Shown: positions 26,108 through 32,892 of the stretch, one piece after another
How positions within the stretch are numbered: the first letter of the stretch is position 1
Layout: each line of letters begins with the position of its first letter
Origin: Gammaproteobacteria bacterium
Lineage (GTDB): Bacteria > Pseudomonadota > Gammaproteobacteria > JAADHS01
Direction of reading: 5' to 3'
Length of the DNA: 32,892 nt
Assembly: GCA_013151745.1 (NCBI GenBank)
Contig: JAADHS010000047.1
Span: 1-32,892 of the forward strand
Made by a program: the position numbers and the translations under genes
Notes under the pieces: generated by a model
The model's database searches: none
What the model saw: only the letters and a program-made list of their open reading frames with translations
What the model was told of the DNA's origin: nothing

Positions 26108-26692
26108 TTGCAAGCACATGGATGGAATATATTATGGGAGCAATCCAGAGATCGAGAAGATATTGATATTCAGGGTAGCATTTTAACCTACGGGCTGAGT
26201 GGTATTACGAACACCATGAAACGACAAGGATTGAAAGAGACAAGCTCAAGTTATATTAATTTATTGCCTATTCATGTGTCGGGCCTCAATTTAATGTTGC
26301 CCAAAAAACGTATTCATTGTGTATTGGATTGGACTGAGCAGGAGCTCACTGCGCACGACAAAAATATTTTGTTGGGTGTCCGCAATTTCAATGGCAAAAA
26401 ATTACTGGTCTTTGATACCGCAATGATGGTAGTACCGAAGGATCATCCAAAAAGATCGCATTATTTAAATCAACGGCGTTATCAGAAGTTGATTGTGTTT
26501 GATTCAGGAAAATGGGGTTTGGTTTGTGAGCGAACTGATGAAGAAATTATTATCAGTAAAACGGATGTGCTATGGCGAAAGTCATTTAAAAAACATAGCT
26601 GGTTAGCGGGTGTGCTACCGAAACAAAATTGTAGTTTGATCGATGTTGATCGTTTTTACGCAAAAGCACGTCACTATAGCCATGACGATTAA
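26108..26692 (+). CDS. CheW-domain protein, ParP-like
   Basis: A 194-residue protein starting at TTG 26108 with GGAG eight bases upstream. The C-terminal two thirds (INLLPIHVSGLNLMLPKKRIHCVLDW... LGVRNFNGKKLLVFDTAMMVVP... LIVFDSGKWGLVCERTDEEIIISKTDVLWR...WLAGVLPKQNCSLIDVDRF) fit a CheW-like fold. By position (after motD, before cheW) it corresponds to the CheW-like ParP protein that tethers chemoreceptor arrays to the pole. The ParA-type ATPase gene that normally sits just before it is absent; only 15 bases separate it from motD. The first ~45 residues are not recognised. Confidence 0.8.
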   Translation: MQAHGWNILWEQSRDREDIDIQGSILTYGLSGITNTMKRQGLKETSSSYINLLPIHVSGLNLMLPKKRIHCVLDWTEQELTAHDKNILLGVRNFNGKKLLVFDTAMMVVPKDHPKRSHYLNQRRYQKLIVFDSGKWGLVCERTDEEIIISKTDVLWRKSFKKHSWLAGVLPKQNCSLIDVDRFYAKARHYSHDD

Positions 26693-26695
26693 GAG

Positions 26696-26743
26696 CTAAA
26701 TCTCAAACGCCACAGGTATATACCCGTGGCGTTTGAGATTTAG
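26696..26743 (+). terminator. Perfect 18-bp hairpin after the ParP-like gene
   Basis: The arms CTAAATCTCAAACGCCAC (26696-26713) and GTGGCGTTTGAGATTTAG (26726-26743) are exact complements with a 12-base loop. It starts four bases after the stop codon and is a strong candidate terminator or mRNA-end stabiliser. It lacks a clear U-tract on either side. Its right arm is also the left end of the 26717-26882 palindrome, so the two structures compete. Confidence 0.65.
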
Positions 26744-26882
26744 GTGTTGAGAGTGTGTTCTTTTCATTTTCTGGCAAGGCGAAATGACGAGGTGTAGCGG
26801 GCTATTGTGAGGAATTTCAACGTAGCCAGGGAATGAAAAAGATACGCAATCACACCTAAATTTTAATCGCTACGGATATATA
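26717..26882. mobile_element. 166-bp imperfect palindromic MITE-like element (complete copy)
   Basis: The left half (TATATACCCGTGGCGTTTGAGATTTAGGTGT...TTTTCATTTTCTGGC) pairs with the right half (reverse complement TATATATCCGTAGCGATTAAAATTTAGGTGT...TTTTCATTCCCTGGC). The symmetry runs to a centre TAGC-GGG-CTA near 26800. It carries no ORF. The right part recurs at 1-106 and the terminal motif at the window end. It lies between the ParP-like gene and cheW. A non-autonomous transposable or REP-like element is inferred; no target duplication could be confirmed. Confidence 0.75.
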
Positions 26883-26898
26883 TGGCACTAACCATGCA
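26883..26898 (+). promoter_or_regulatory. Sigma54-type promoter of cheW
   Basis: TGGCACTAACCATGCA has the full TGGCAC -24 box and ATGCA at -12, with ten bases between GG and GC. The predicted start of transcription is near 26909, about 63 bases before cheW. It begins directly at the end of the palindromic element, so cheW-DUF2802 appears to have its own promoter. Confidence 0.7.
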
Positions 26899-26971
26899 TA
26901 TTTGAGATGTGCAGTTTGTTTTCGCCAAGTTAATGGCGTTAAATTCAAGAGCTAGACATAGAGGGAAGGTG

Positions 26972-27463
26972 ATGAGCCAAATCAAAATTACAACGCAATC
27001 TGAGGATCAAGATGACCCCATGTTGCAATGGGTTACATTTCAGTTAAATGACGAAGTCTATGGCGTTAATGTTATGCAGGTACAAGAGGTGCTCAGAGTT
27101 ACTGAAATTGCACCTGTGCCAGGTGCGCCAGGTTATGTTTTAGGTATCATCAACCTACGTGGGAATGTCGTAACGGTTTTAGATACGAGAGCGCGTTTTG
27201 GCTTGCCACAGCAAAATGTCGATGATGCTTCACGTATTTTAATTATTGAATCCTCTGATCAAGTGGTTGGTATTTTGGTAGATAGTATTTCGGAAGTTGT
27301 TTATCTGCGAGCATCAGAAATTGAACCTGCGCCAAATGTTGGTAATGAAGAAAGCTCACGTTTTATTCAAGGTGTTTGCAATAGAGAAGAAAAACTGCTT
27401 ATTTTAGTTGATTTAAACAAGTTTCTTACAGAAGATGAATTGGGTGGCGGAGCCGGTTTTTAG
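26972..27463 (+). CDS. cheW: Chemotaxis coupling protein CheW
   Basis: The start is set at ATG 26972 (MSQIKITTQS, 163 residues) because GAGGGAAGG lies at 26961-26969 and the track's ATG 26909 coincides with the predicted transcription start. The CheW fold is clear: WVTFQLNDEVYGVNVMQVQEVLRVTEIAPVPGAPGYVLGIINLRGNVVTVLDTRARFGLP, then ILIIESSDQVVGILVDSISEVVYLRASEIEPAP and FIQGVCNREEKLLILVDLNKFL. It couples chemoreceptors to CheA. It is separated from the rest of the che genes by the hairpin and repeat element. Confidence 0.97.
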   Translation: MSQIKITTQSEDQDDPMLQWVTFQLNDEVYGVNVMQVQEVLRVTEIAPVPGAPGYVLGIINLRGNVVTVLDTRARFGLPQQNVDDASRILIIESSDQVVGILVDSISEVVYLRASEIEPAPNVGNEESSRFIQGVCNREEKLLILVDLNKFLTEDELGGGAGF

Positions 27464-27523
27464 GAAAAAGTGCAGACGTTATATCACGTGCTTATTCCTT
27501 GAGTATCCATGAGATGATTTTGT

Positions 27524-27919
27524 ATGAGTACTGAATTTGTTGTTATCACTGTTTTGTCATTTACTTTGTTTGTGTTATTTGGTTTTTCATGGTATTTGAA
27601 AATTGAATTACGACGTATACAAAATATAATCAATGAACAGAGCCATGGTGTAGAGCGAGCGCAAGCCGATGTCCGTGCGTTGTTGACCGGCGCTGCTGGC
27701 CTAGGTGACCATCTCGGAAAAGTTGACCAGCAAATGAAGCGTTTAGATGAACGCCTTAACGAGTTGGATTTACGCGATCCAATTTCACAATCCTATGAAC
27801 ACGCCATCAAACTCGCCAAAAAAGGTGCAGGCATTGACGAGTTAATTGAGACCTGTGGTTTAGTGCACGATGAGGCTGAATTATTATTAAGAATGTACCT
27901 CAAGGATAAAACGAGCTGA
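27524..27919 (+). CDS. DUF2802 membrane-anchored protein
   Basis: The 131-residue protein has one N-terminal membrane helix (VVITVLSFTLFVLFGFSWYL), a coiled-coil segment (VDQQMKRLDERLNELDLRDP), and a C-terminal DUF2802 motif with YEHAIKLAKKGAGIDELIETCGLVHDEAELLLRMY. Genes of this family follow cheW at the end of the polar che cluster in Pseudomonas and Vibrio. The biochemical role is not known to me. It likely shares the cheW transcript. Confidence 0.9.
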   Translation: MSTEFVVITVLSFTLFVLFGFSWYLKIELRRIQNIINEQSHGVERAQADVRALLTGAAGLGDHLGKVDQQMKRLDERLNELDLRDPISQSYEHAIKLAKKGAGIDELIETCGLVHDEAELLLRMYLKDKTS

Positions 27920-27997
27920 TACCAGAAAGTATTTCTAAAAAATATAAGGAGCGTACATTTTCCTAAGTGGTTAATCGTTTTTTATGAAGGTGTATTG

Positions 27998-29566
27998 TTA
28001 GGGTGCAGAATCTGACCATGTGTTAACAGGGGTTACACTAAAACGACCATCATCAGCAACTACGAATTCAAAAACATGCCAAGTCAGATGATTATTTTCC
28101 TCTCCCGGTGGGGGAGTAAAGAGCGTAATTTCACCATTGACGTTAAGTTCAACTCTTGTCGGTGATTCTGTGATTCCTTCGGTGACCTCTGTTGTAAATG
28201 TTCGACTGTAGTTGTGGACTGAATAACGATAAATGCCCGCAACAGGAAACTTAAAGATAGTAATTATCTCGGGCCCTAAGCTGTCCTTGTTATCAACGTC
28301 AAGTTGTGAAAAGGGGAAATTTAATAAACTTCCTGAAAAATCGAATCGAATGCGTATACCTCTTGGGCCCATGAAATAAGCATCCATATCTAACGGGCTC
28401 TCTCCCCAACTTAATTTGATCGAAATCGAGGTATCGCCAGTTTCATCCTTGACGGGGAGGACAAGACAGGTTTCTATTGTGGTGTCTACTTCGGTCGTTT
28501 TTAACTTAACGGTATTAGTTTTTTTTCCAGCTGTTAAACCAAATAGCAATACGGAAGAATTCGATTTCCCCATAATATAAAAATGACCGGAAGAATTTGT
28601 TATCGTCGAAGCGGTGCTGGAATAATTATCACCGACGGCGATAATGTTCACGCCTGTGATGCGCTCAGATGACGAGTCTTCTATACAGCCGTTGATTTGT
28701 ATTTGAGAATAGAGAGTGCCTGCACTCCAGGTGGAAAAATGACTGACAGTGCCTTCGTAATAATGGCCTGCAGGGTCAGGAATCAATGTAGCGCGACCTT
28801 CTTTTACCCACAGACTATTGTCTTCATTATAAAAATACAAAGGAAGGGTCGAGGGTGGGCTGCCTGTTTTGTCGGCAAGAGGGATGTGAATAGTGGCATT
28901 TTTTCCTTGTGCAAGGTTCAGCTTGTTGTTTTTAGAGTCTGTAAACGTGATTAGAATCGCACCAAAACTTTCTATTGATGAAAGTACTTCGCCATTGACG
29001 TTCGTTTGCATATCACCTGGCATCCATTCAATATCCACAGTGGGGTCGATCACCGTTAAATGAACCGTTACATTACCGTTTGGAATGCTGCCATTACTTT
29101 GTACCAGAGAGCGGGCAGACAAAATAACACGGGCAGAAGTATCGGAAACGGTCAGTATTTGTTCTGTATTTGGATTGAACTCCTGAGTCAGCTCGAAGGG
29201 CAATATACTCACAGGCAGGTTTGCATTTGGAGAGGAGTTTGATAGACGGGTGATTTTTTCTTGGTTAGCAAAACCAGGGGTAGAAACAGTTACCACAATT
29301 CTATCGCTGAGTGCTACATTCGATAGTGTATATCTGCCATCCTTTGCCGTTTTTGTACTTTTTCCACTTGCGCTCACCTTTGCTGCAAAGACCGCGTCAC
29401 CGTTTTTTCCATTAAAAACCTGCCCTGTGATTTTACCGGAAGATAGAGGGGCTACAACGGGAGGAGGGGATAGCGTGTTGTACTCACCATCGTCACCGCC
29501 GCAGGCAACGAATAATAAGGACAAAGACCCCAAAAAAACAGGCCGAAAACCAATAGGTAGTTTCAT
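27998..29566 (-). CDS. Lipoprotein with carboxypeptidase-regulatory-like and DUF2135-like domains
   Basis: The 522-residue protein starts with a signal peptide and lipobox (LSLLFVAC, then GGDDGEYN). A carboxypeptidase-regulatory/Ig-like domain (GKITGQVFNGKNGDAVFAAKVSASG...DGRYTLSNVALSDRIVVTVSTPGF) lies at ~45-105. A middle beta-rich region follows with a second such domain at ~292-350. A C-terminal part (SISIKLSWGESPLDMDAYFMGPRGIRIRFDF...LDVDNKDSLGPEIITIF...GIYRYSVHNYS) resembles the DUF2135/YfaP domain. It is probably anchored in the outer membrane or periplasm. It converges with the DUF2802 gene. I do not recognise a specific function. Confidence 0.8.
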   Translation of the reverse strand: MKLPIGFRPVFLGSLSLLFVACGGDDGEYNTLSPPPVVAPLSSGKITGQVFNGKNGDAVFAAKVSASGKSTKTAKDGRYTLSNVALSDRIVVTVSTPGFANQEKITRLSNSSPNANLPVSILPFELTQEFNPNTEQILTVSDTSARVILSARSLVQSNGSIPNGNVTVHLTVIDPTVDIEWMPGDMQTNVNGEVLSSIESFGAILITFTDSKNNKLNLAQGKNATIHIPLADKTGSPPSTLPLYFYNEDNSLWVKEGRATLIPDPAGHYYEGTVSHFSTWSAGTLYSQIQINGCIEDSSSERITGVNIIAVGDNYSSTASTITNSSGHFYIMGKSNSSVLLFGLTAGKKTNTVKLKTTEVDTTIETCLVLPVKDETGDTSISIKLSWGESPLDMDAYFMGPRGIRIRFDFSGSLLNFPFSQLDVDNKDSLGPEIITIFKFPVAGIYRYSVHNYSRTFTTEVTEGITESPTRVELNVNGEITLFTPPPGEENNHLTWHVFEFVVADDGRFSVTPVNTWSDSAP

Positions 29567-29974
29567 CTATATTTTCTCTCTATTTCTCTTTATCTGCACA
29601 GCTACGAATATTTTTAAAAATTTTTTAAATGGGTCGTAATCAAGGCATCGTGCTCAGAGATGAACATTATTTTCTTTTTATGAATGGGCAGGTTCTATAC
29701 CCGTTTTTATGTTTCAGTGGCTTAGAGACGTGCACGACATAATTTTCGTCTTTGTCTTTTGTATCCATGCAGTCGTGCTCACGTCGCTTCAGCTTGGGGC
29801 TGGTCTCAAAAATAGCTAATTTCTATATTAGTTTTTCGACAGATTTTAGCGGTGCTTGAATGTTAGATGTGAGAAACGTGTCTTATTTCATGTTTTTCCC
29901 ATAAAATGAATAAATATAGAGGTTGATAGGACGATGCTGTAGCCGGGATAGTTCTGCTATTTATGAACGGCTTT
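29567..29974. other. Intergenic region between lipoprotein and FhlB-like gene
   Basis: No supported coding region is seen in these 408 bases; the track ORF at 29863-30081 on the minus strand is out of frame with the FhlB-like gene. A weak AT-rich stem CTAAT-TTCTAT-ATTAG followed by TTTTT (~29816-29838) could end transcription, but is too weak to call. The part near 29567 must hold the promoter and leader of the lipoprotein gene. Confidence 0.4.
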
Positions 29975-30262
29975 CTATAATGCCTGTTTTTCAAAAACAG
30001 ATGTTCTTCCTGATACATAGTAAGCAAAGGCGATGACTTTAGCGATGACGATATAGAGTTCTTCAGGAATTTCTTCGCCAAGTTCCAATGTCATGAGTAA
30101 TTGGGCGAGTTGGGCATCTTCATGTAGAGGTATGTTGTATTCTTCAGCGAGTGAAATGATTTTTTCAGCCACAGAATCCAGCCCTTGAGCTGAAATGATA
30201 GGTGCAATATTACCATCCCAGGTGAGTGCTACCGCTGTATTTTTTGAAGGGTTATTGTTCAT
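29975..30262 (-). CDS. Stand-alone FlhB C-terminal-domain protein (FhlB type)
   Basis: The 95-residue protein aligns with the cytoplasmic end of FlhB/YscU: TAVALTWDGNIAPIISAQGLDSVAEKIISLAEEYNIPLHEDAQLAQLLMTLELGEEIPEELYIVIAKVIAFAYYVSG. It lacks membrane segments and the NPTH autocleavage motif, starting just after that site. Such proteins (FhlB) can partly replace the cleaved FlhB C-terminal fragment in export switching. Its ATG overlaps the stop of the upstream FliK-type gene by four bases, so the two are translationally coupled. Confidence 0.92.
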   Translation of the reverse strand: MNNNPSKNTAVALTWDGNIAPIISAQGLDSVAEKIISLAEEYNIPLHEDAQLAQLLMTLELGEEIPEELYIVIAKVIAFAYYVSGRTSVFEKQAL

Positions 30263-31608
30263 GCTTTAGTATCCAGTATCGGGCTGATATGGGTTTTTAA
30301 ATTTCGTTGCTCAATCTTTCCGTGGGTACAGCATAGATTATTGATCTCCATGCCTGCTTGACTAAGACTTTCTTTAAGTTTGTCCATGTGTTTTTCAAAT
30401 AATAATTTTGTTGTGTGATATTCCGAAGTAATGTTGGTATTTACCTTTTTGCCACGTAACGTGATATGGGCGTAGACCGGGCCTAATTCTTCAAAATTAA
30501 AGGCTAGCGTAATGTTCCATCCCTGCTGATTTTTATGTTTTTGATTGCTGTTTTCTTGCTCAATTTTAAGATTGATAACATCAATGCCATTTTGGTTTTT
30601 TACGGGGAGCTCGAAAAGATAGACAACATTGGTATCAACTTGAGTGTTGGCTAACTGAGTTAAGCGTAGACGCGACAAGGTTCCGTCGACGAGTTCAAAC
30701 AATTCGGACAGTAGTGAGTTGATTCCGGGTATGTTCACTAATGAGTCGAAGACTTTTGCTTGAGCGACAACCGGGGTATGATGCATCGGTGGAAGGGAGG
30801 TGTTTTTTTCACTATTGGATATGGCAACAGTCAGTGGTTTACCTTCCATAAGCTCTTTGGGAACGGAATTACCTGACGAGTTCACTAAGGAGGAGAACGT
30901 TTGTGATACGGTGTTGATTGGAGAAAACTGACGACCTGCGGGTGTGAGCGATTGCGGTACAAAAGGGGGGGAATCTGTTTTTCCTTCTTTAGCTATTTGT
31001 TGCTTAATTTCGTTAGCCAGTGCTAACAAGTTAAATTTAAAGTCCTTTGTAAAGTCAATGGGTTTATCTGACGTATTTTGTTTTTGCAATATTTTTTGTT
31101 CAAAAAAAATACCCGAATTATTTAAGTCAGATTTTAGTCCTTGGGGTGAGCTAACAGAACTTGGGGTGGGTAGCTGGTCTATAAGCTTGTTTATTATGAC
31201 TTGTAGTGGGACGGGTATTTTTTCCTGGAGTCTTGTTTTAGATTCCGACAAAGCATGTAAACTGGCCAGTAATGAAGGGTAAGCTGTTTGCCTGGGCAGA
31301 AAATTTCGAATTATTTCATTTTTTAGTTCTATTTTGTTTTCACTTAAAACTTTGAGTACGGGGACAGGGCTTAGGCTCATTATTTTTAGTTTTAAATTCA
31401 CTCCTTCAGATAAAGGGGGAAAAGGTGTTTGTACGTTTTTAGCGTGGACTTGTTGCGTACCGATTTTTAATATGACCTGTTGCTTATTTGTCCTCCCTGG
31501 TTCAATAACAATAGCTTGTAGTGTTTGTCCAACTTTCCAGTTATTGAGTGCGGGTTTGACTTCCGATAAGCTCAGCAATGGCGAGTGAGAAGGAAGGCCA
31601 ATTTTCAT
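30259..31608 (-). CDS. fliK: Flagellar hook-length control protein FliK-type
   Basis: The 449-residue protein has an N-terminal region with QTLQAIVIEPGRTNKQQVILKIGTQQVHAK, a poorly conserved Ser/Gln/Pro-rich middle, and a C-terminal Flg_hook domain (~330-440), including WNITLAFNFEELGPVYAHITLRGKKVNTNITSEYHTTKLLFEKHMDKLKESLSQAGMEINNL. FliK acts as hook ruler and triggers the FlhB specificity switch. CGGAG lies about seven bases before the ATG. It is paired with the FhlB-like gene. It is the only fliK in the window; whether a classical fliK sits elsewhere, as in genomes with two, cannot be seen. Confidence 0.88.
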   Translation of the reverse strand: MKIGLPSHSPLLSLSEVKPALNNWKVGQTLQAIVIEPGRTNKQQVILKIGTQQVHAKNVQTPFPPLSEGVNLKLKIMSLSPVPVLKVLSENKIELKNEIIRNFLPRQTAYPSLLASLHALSESKTRLQEKIPVPLQVIINKLIDQLPTPSSVSSPQGLKSDLNNSGIFFEQKILQKQNTSDKPIDFTKDFKFNLLALANEIKQQIAKEGKTDSPPFVPQSLTPAGRQFSPINTVSQTFSSLVNSSGNSVPKELMEGKPLTVAISNSEKNTSLPPMHHTPVVAQAKVFDSLVNIPGINSLLSELFELVDGTLSRLRLTQLANTQVDTNVVYLFELPVKNQNGIDVINLKIEQENSNQKHKNQQGWNITLAFNFEELGPVYAHITLRGKKVNTNITSEYHTTKLLFEKHMDKLKESLSQAGMEINNLCCTHGKIEQRNLKTHISPILDTKA

Positions 31609-31657
31609 TTTTATCTCCGGAGTATTGACGGGGATTGTGAATGCCCGTATCAGTACG

Positions 31658-31685
31658 GTATCGGAAAAAATGCTATATATCTTTA
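31658..31685 (-). promoter_or_regulatory. Candidate sigma28 (FliA) promoter of the fliK-fhlB pair
   Basis: Read on the minus strand, TAAAG is followed, 15 bases later, by TCCGATAC. This resembles the FliA consensus TAAA-N15-GCCGATAA but with one extra base in the spacer. It lies about 50 bases before the fliK ATG, a sensible distance, and late flagellar genes are typical FliA targets. Confidence 0.4.
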
Positions 31686-31737
31686 CCCTGTTGTGTTAAT
31701 AAAAATTGACTCGAAACTGTTTCTCTTTGTTATTCTA

Positions 31738-31757
31738 AACATTTGTCGATGACAAAT
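31738..31757 (+). promoter_or_regulatory. Inverted repeat upstream of the pentapeptide gene
   Basis: ATTTGTC-GAT-GACAAAT is a perfect 7-bp inverted repeat with a 3-base spacer, extended by near-matching AAC/GTT outside. It lies about 30 bases before ATG 31786, where a dimeric repressor or activator could bind. It could also be chance in AT-rich DNA. Confidence 0.35.
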
Positions 31758-31785
31758 TGTTATGTATTCCTTTTCTAAGGACTAA

Positions 31786-32739
31786 ATGATGAATCAAAAT
31801 ATCGAAAAACCAAGTAAAGACGTGCTTAATCAAACTTGGTATGTTCGGCGTAAGGACAAAATTACGGGTCCTTTTCCTGGGCGTCTTATTTCACGACGCT
31901 TATTATTGGGTCAAGTTCTTATTGACGATGAGTTGAGTCTGGATCAATTTCATTGGCAGTCGGTATCGGAGCTACAGTCGTTGATTCCTGATGTGATGAA
32001 AAGTGATCTTGATGACCCAGTAAATCGTGAGCGCATCGTACTGTCTAAACGTTGGGCGGACGAGCGAAGTTCTCGTAATCGTCGCGAAACGGGGGTTGCT
32101 GAACGGGGGGAGGCAAGGCCAACTACGGATCGCCGAGATTCAGAAAAAACAGGTGAAATTGATTACCGAAAGAGAAGAGACCAGCGCTTGGATGCATCTC
32201 GAAATAATAGAAAAAACTTGCAAAAAAAATATAAACGACGGCAGCGTATACAAAGTTTCACGATTGTATTTTTAGTTGTCGCTGCAGTGCTATTCTCTTT
32301 GATCTATGCCCCCGCGCCTGAGGTCAATGAAAAAACGAATTGTCTAGTTCAGCCTGAAACAGACATTGTTTGGGCGAATTGTCAGTTAGCAGGTATATCA
32401 TATCCTGAATCAAACTTGTCAGGTGCTGATATTCGTAATGCCAATCTATCTAATGCCAATTTGAGTGGGTCGGTCTTGCTAAAAGCAAATTTATCCTATT
32501 CAAATTTAAGCCATGTCAATTTTCGTGCCTCTGACCTTAGTTATGCGAATTTAAAAGGTGCAAATTTACAAAAAACGAACCTTAAAGAAGCCAATTTAAG
32601 CGCAGCGGACTTGTCTTATGCGGATTTGACAGGAGCGAAATTACGCGGTGCTGATTTTTCACAGACTATTTTAAGTAAAACGATATGGGTAGATGGCCGA
32701 GAGTGTGGGCTGGGTTCGGTAGGAACCTGTCGCCAGTGA
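31786..32739 (+). CDS. GYF_2-type / transmembrane / pentapeptide-repeat protein
   Basis: The 317-residue protein begins with a domain WYVRRKDKITGPFPGRLISRRLLLGQVLIDDELSLD...WQSVSELQSLIPD (~18-70) that resembles GYF_2/DUF4339 domains. A highly charged Arg/Glu/Lys segment follows (~85-155), then one membrane helix (SFTIVFLVVAAVLFSLIYAP). The C-terminal right-handed beta helix consists of pentapeptide repeats, A(D/N)LxX, e.g. GADIRNANLSNANLSGSVLLKANLSYSNLS. The N-terminus is probably cytoplasmic and the repeat domain periplasmic. The role is unknown; the context is next to fliK but divergent. TAAGGA precedes the ATG. Confidence 0.85.
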   Translation: MMNQNIEKPSKDVLNQTWYVRRKDKITGPFPGRLISRRLLLGQVLIDDELSLDQFHWQSVSELQSLIPDVMKSDLDDPVNRERIVLSKRWADERSSRNRRETGVAERGEARPTTDRRDSEKTGEIDYRKRRDQRLDASRNNRKNLQKKYKRRQRIQSFTIVFLVVAAVLFSLIYAPAPEVNEKTNCLVQPETDIVWANCQLAGISYPESNLSGADIRNANLSNANLSGSVLLKANLSYSNLSHVNFRASDLSYANLKGANLQKTNLKEANLSAADLSYADLTGAKLRGADFSQTILSKTIWVDGRECGLGSVGTCRQ

Positions 32740-32800
32740 TTTTATCGTCGTTGAAGTTTTTCTTTACTTTGCATAATTATTGAATAACCAAAAGGTATTC

Positions 32801-32892
32801 GATATACCCATAGCGTTATGAATTTAGGCGCTTTCACGCACAGCTATACCTCATCTTCAGATTTTCCTCAATCGAAAAAACTCAACTTAGAG
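32801..32892. repeat. Dispersed repeat copy D (cut by window end)
   Basis: It opens 'gatatacccatagcgttatgaatttaggcg', which matches the terminus of the palindromic element read on its minus strand (tatatccgtagcgattaaaatttaggtg). It continues 'acctcatcttcagattttcctcaatc', matching copy C, and 'gaaaaaactcaac', matching direct repeats A and B. It therefore links the palindromic and direct-repeat families. The remainder is outside the window. Confidence 0.6.

Noticed and set aside
29250-29639. Plus-strand 129-aa ORF
   Set aside because: It is antisense to the N-terminal part of the lipoprotein gene, with composition and hydrophobicity expected of a shadow frame.
31730-31736. Sigma70 promoter TTGACT...TATTCT before the pentapeptide gene
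   Set aside because: The spacing between the boxes is 19 bases and the -10 match is poor, so I did not list it.

Overview
The window looks like a chromosomal segment of a polarly flagellated, chemotactic, respiring gammaproteobacterium of moderate to low GC. The main evidence is the gene order fliLMNOPQR-flhB-flhA-flhF-flhG-fliA-cheYZAB-motCD-(ParP-like)-cheW-DUF2802. This is the Pseudomonas/Vibrio arrangement, with FlhF/FlhG for polar flagellar placement and a Vibrio-like CheY. I cannot name the genus.

Layout. 1-711: no convincing gene; it holds the right part of a palindromic dispersed repeat (1-106) and a second repeat (326-410). 712-2439: a coupled pair, a metallo-beta-lactamase-fold protein and a Stealth-family sugar-phosphate transferase, bracketed by ~85-bp direct repeats (326-410 and 2560-2644). 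2705-4675: a decayed, rearranged subtilisin-like (S8) protease with frameshifts, no recognisable catalytic-Ser segment and an unrelated insert. 4713-5597: ketosamine-3-kinase-like protein. 5746-8494: a small cytochrome c followed by petABC (Rieske, cytochrome b, cytochrome c1) of the bc1 complex. 8495-9040: repeat remnant, a broken DUF1697 gene on the minus strand, and a good sigma54-type promoter. 9041-26692: the flagellar export/switch, regulatory, chemotaxis and stator genes, with a second sigma54-type promoter before flhB. 26693-26971: a perfect 18-bp-stem hairpin that overlaps a 166-bp imperfect palindromic (MITE-like) element, whose right end abuts a third sigma54-type promoter in front of cheW. 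26972-27919: cheW and a DUF2802 gene. 27998-31608 (minus): a lipoprotein, a stand-alone FlhB C-terminal-domain protein (FhlB type) and a FliK-type protein. 31786-32739: a GYF_2/TM/pentapeptide-repeat protein. 32801-end: another repeat copy.

How it works together. FliM/FliN form the switch with FliL near the stator; FliOPQR, FlhB and FlhA form the export gate; FlhF/FlhG control number and position; FliA is sigma28. CheA, CheW, CheB, CheY and CheZ form the signalling circuit acting on the switch, and MotC/MotD are stator subunits. The ParA-family gene that usually sits between motD and the CheW-like ParP gene is absent. FliK and the FhlB-like protein probably belong to hook-length/export-specificity control.

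Most of the window is well-known machinery. The less ordinary parts are the repeat family and its relation to cheW, the repeat-flanked MBL-Stealth pair, the mosaic protease wreck, and the lost ParA gene. I see no tRNA, rRNA or CRISPR array and no intact transposase.
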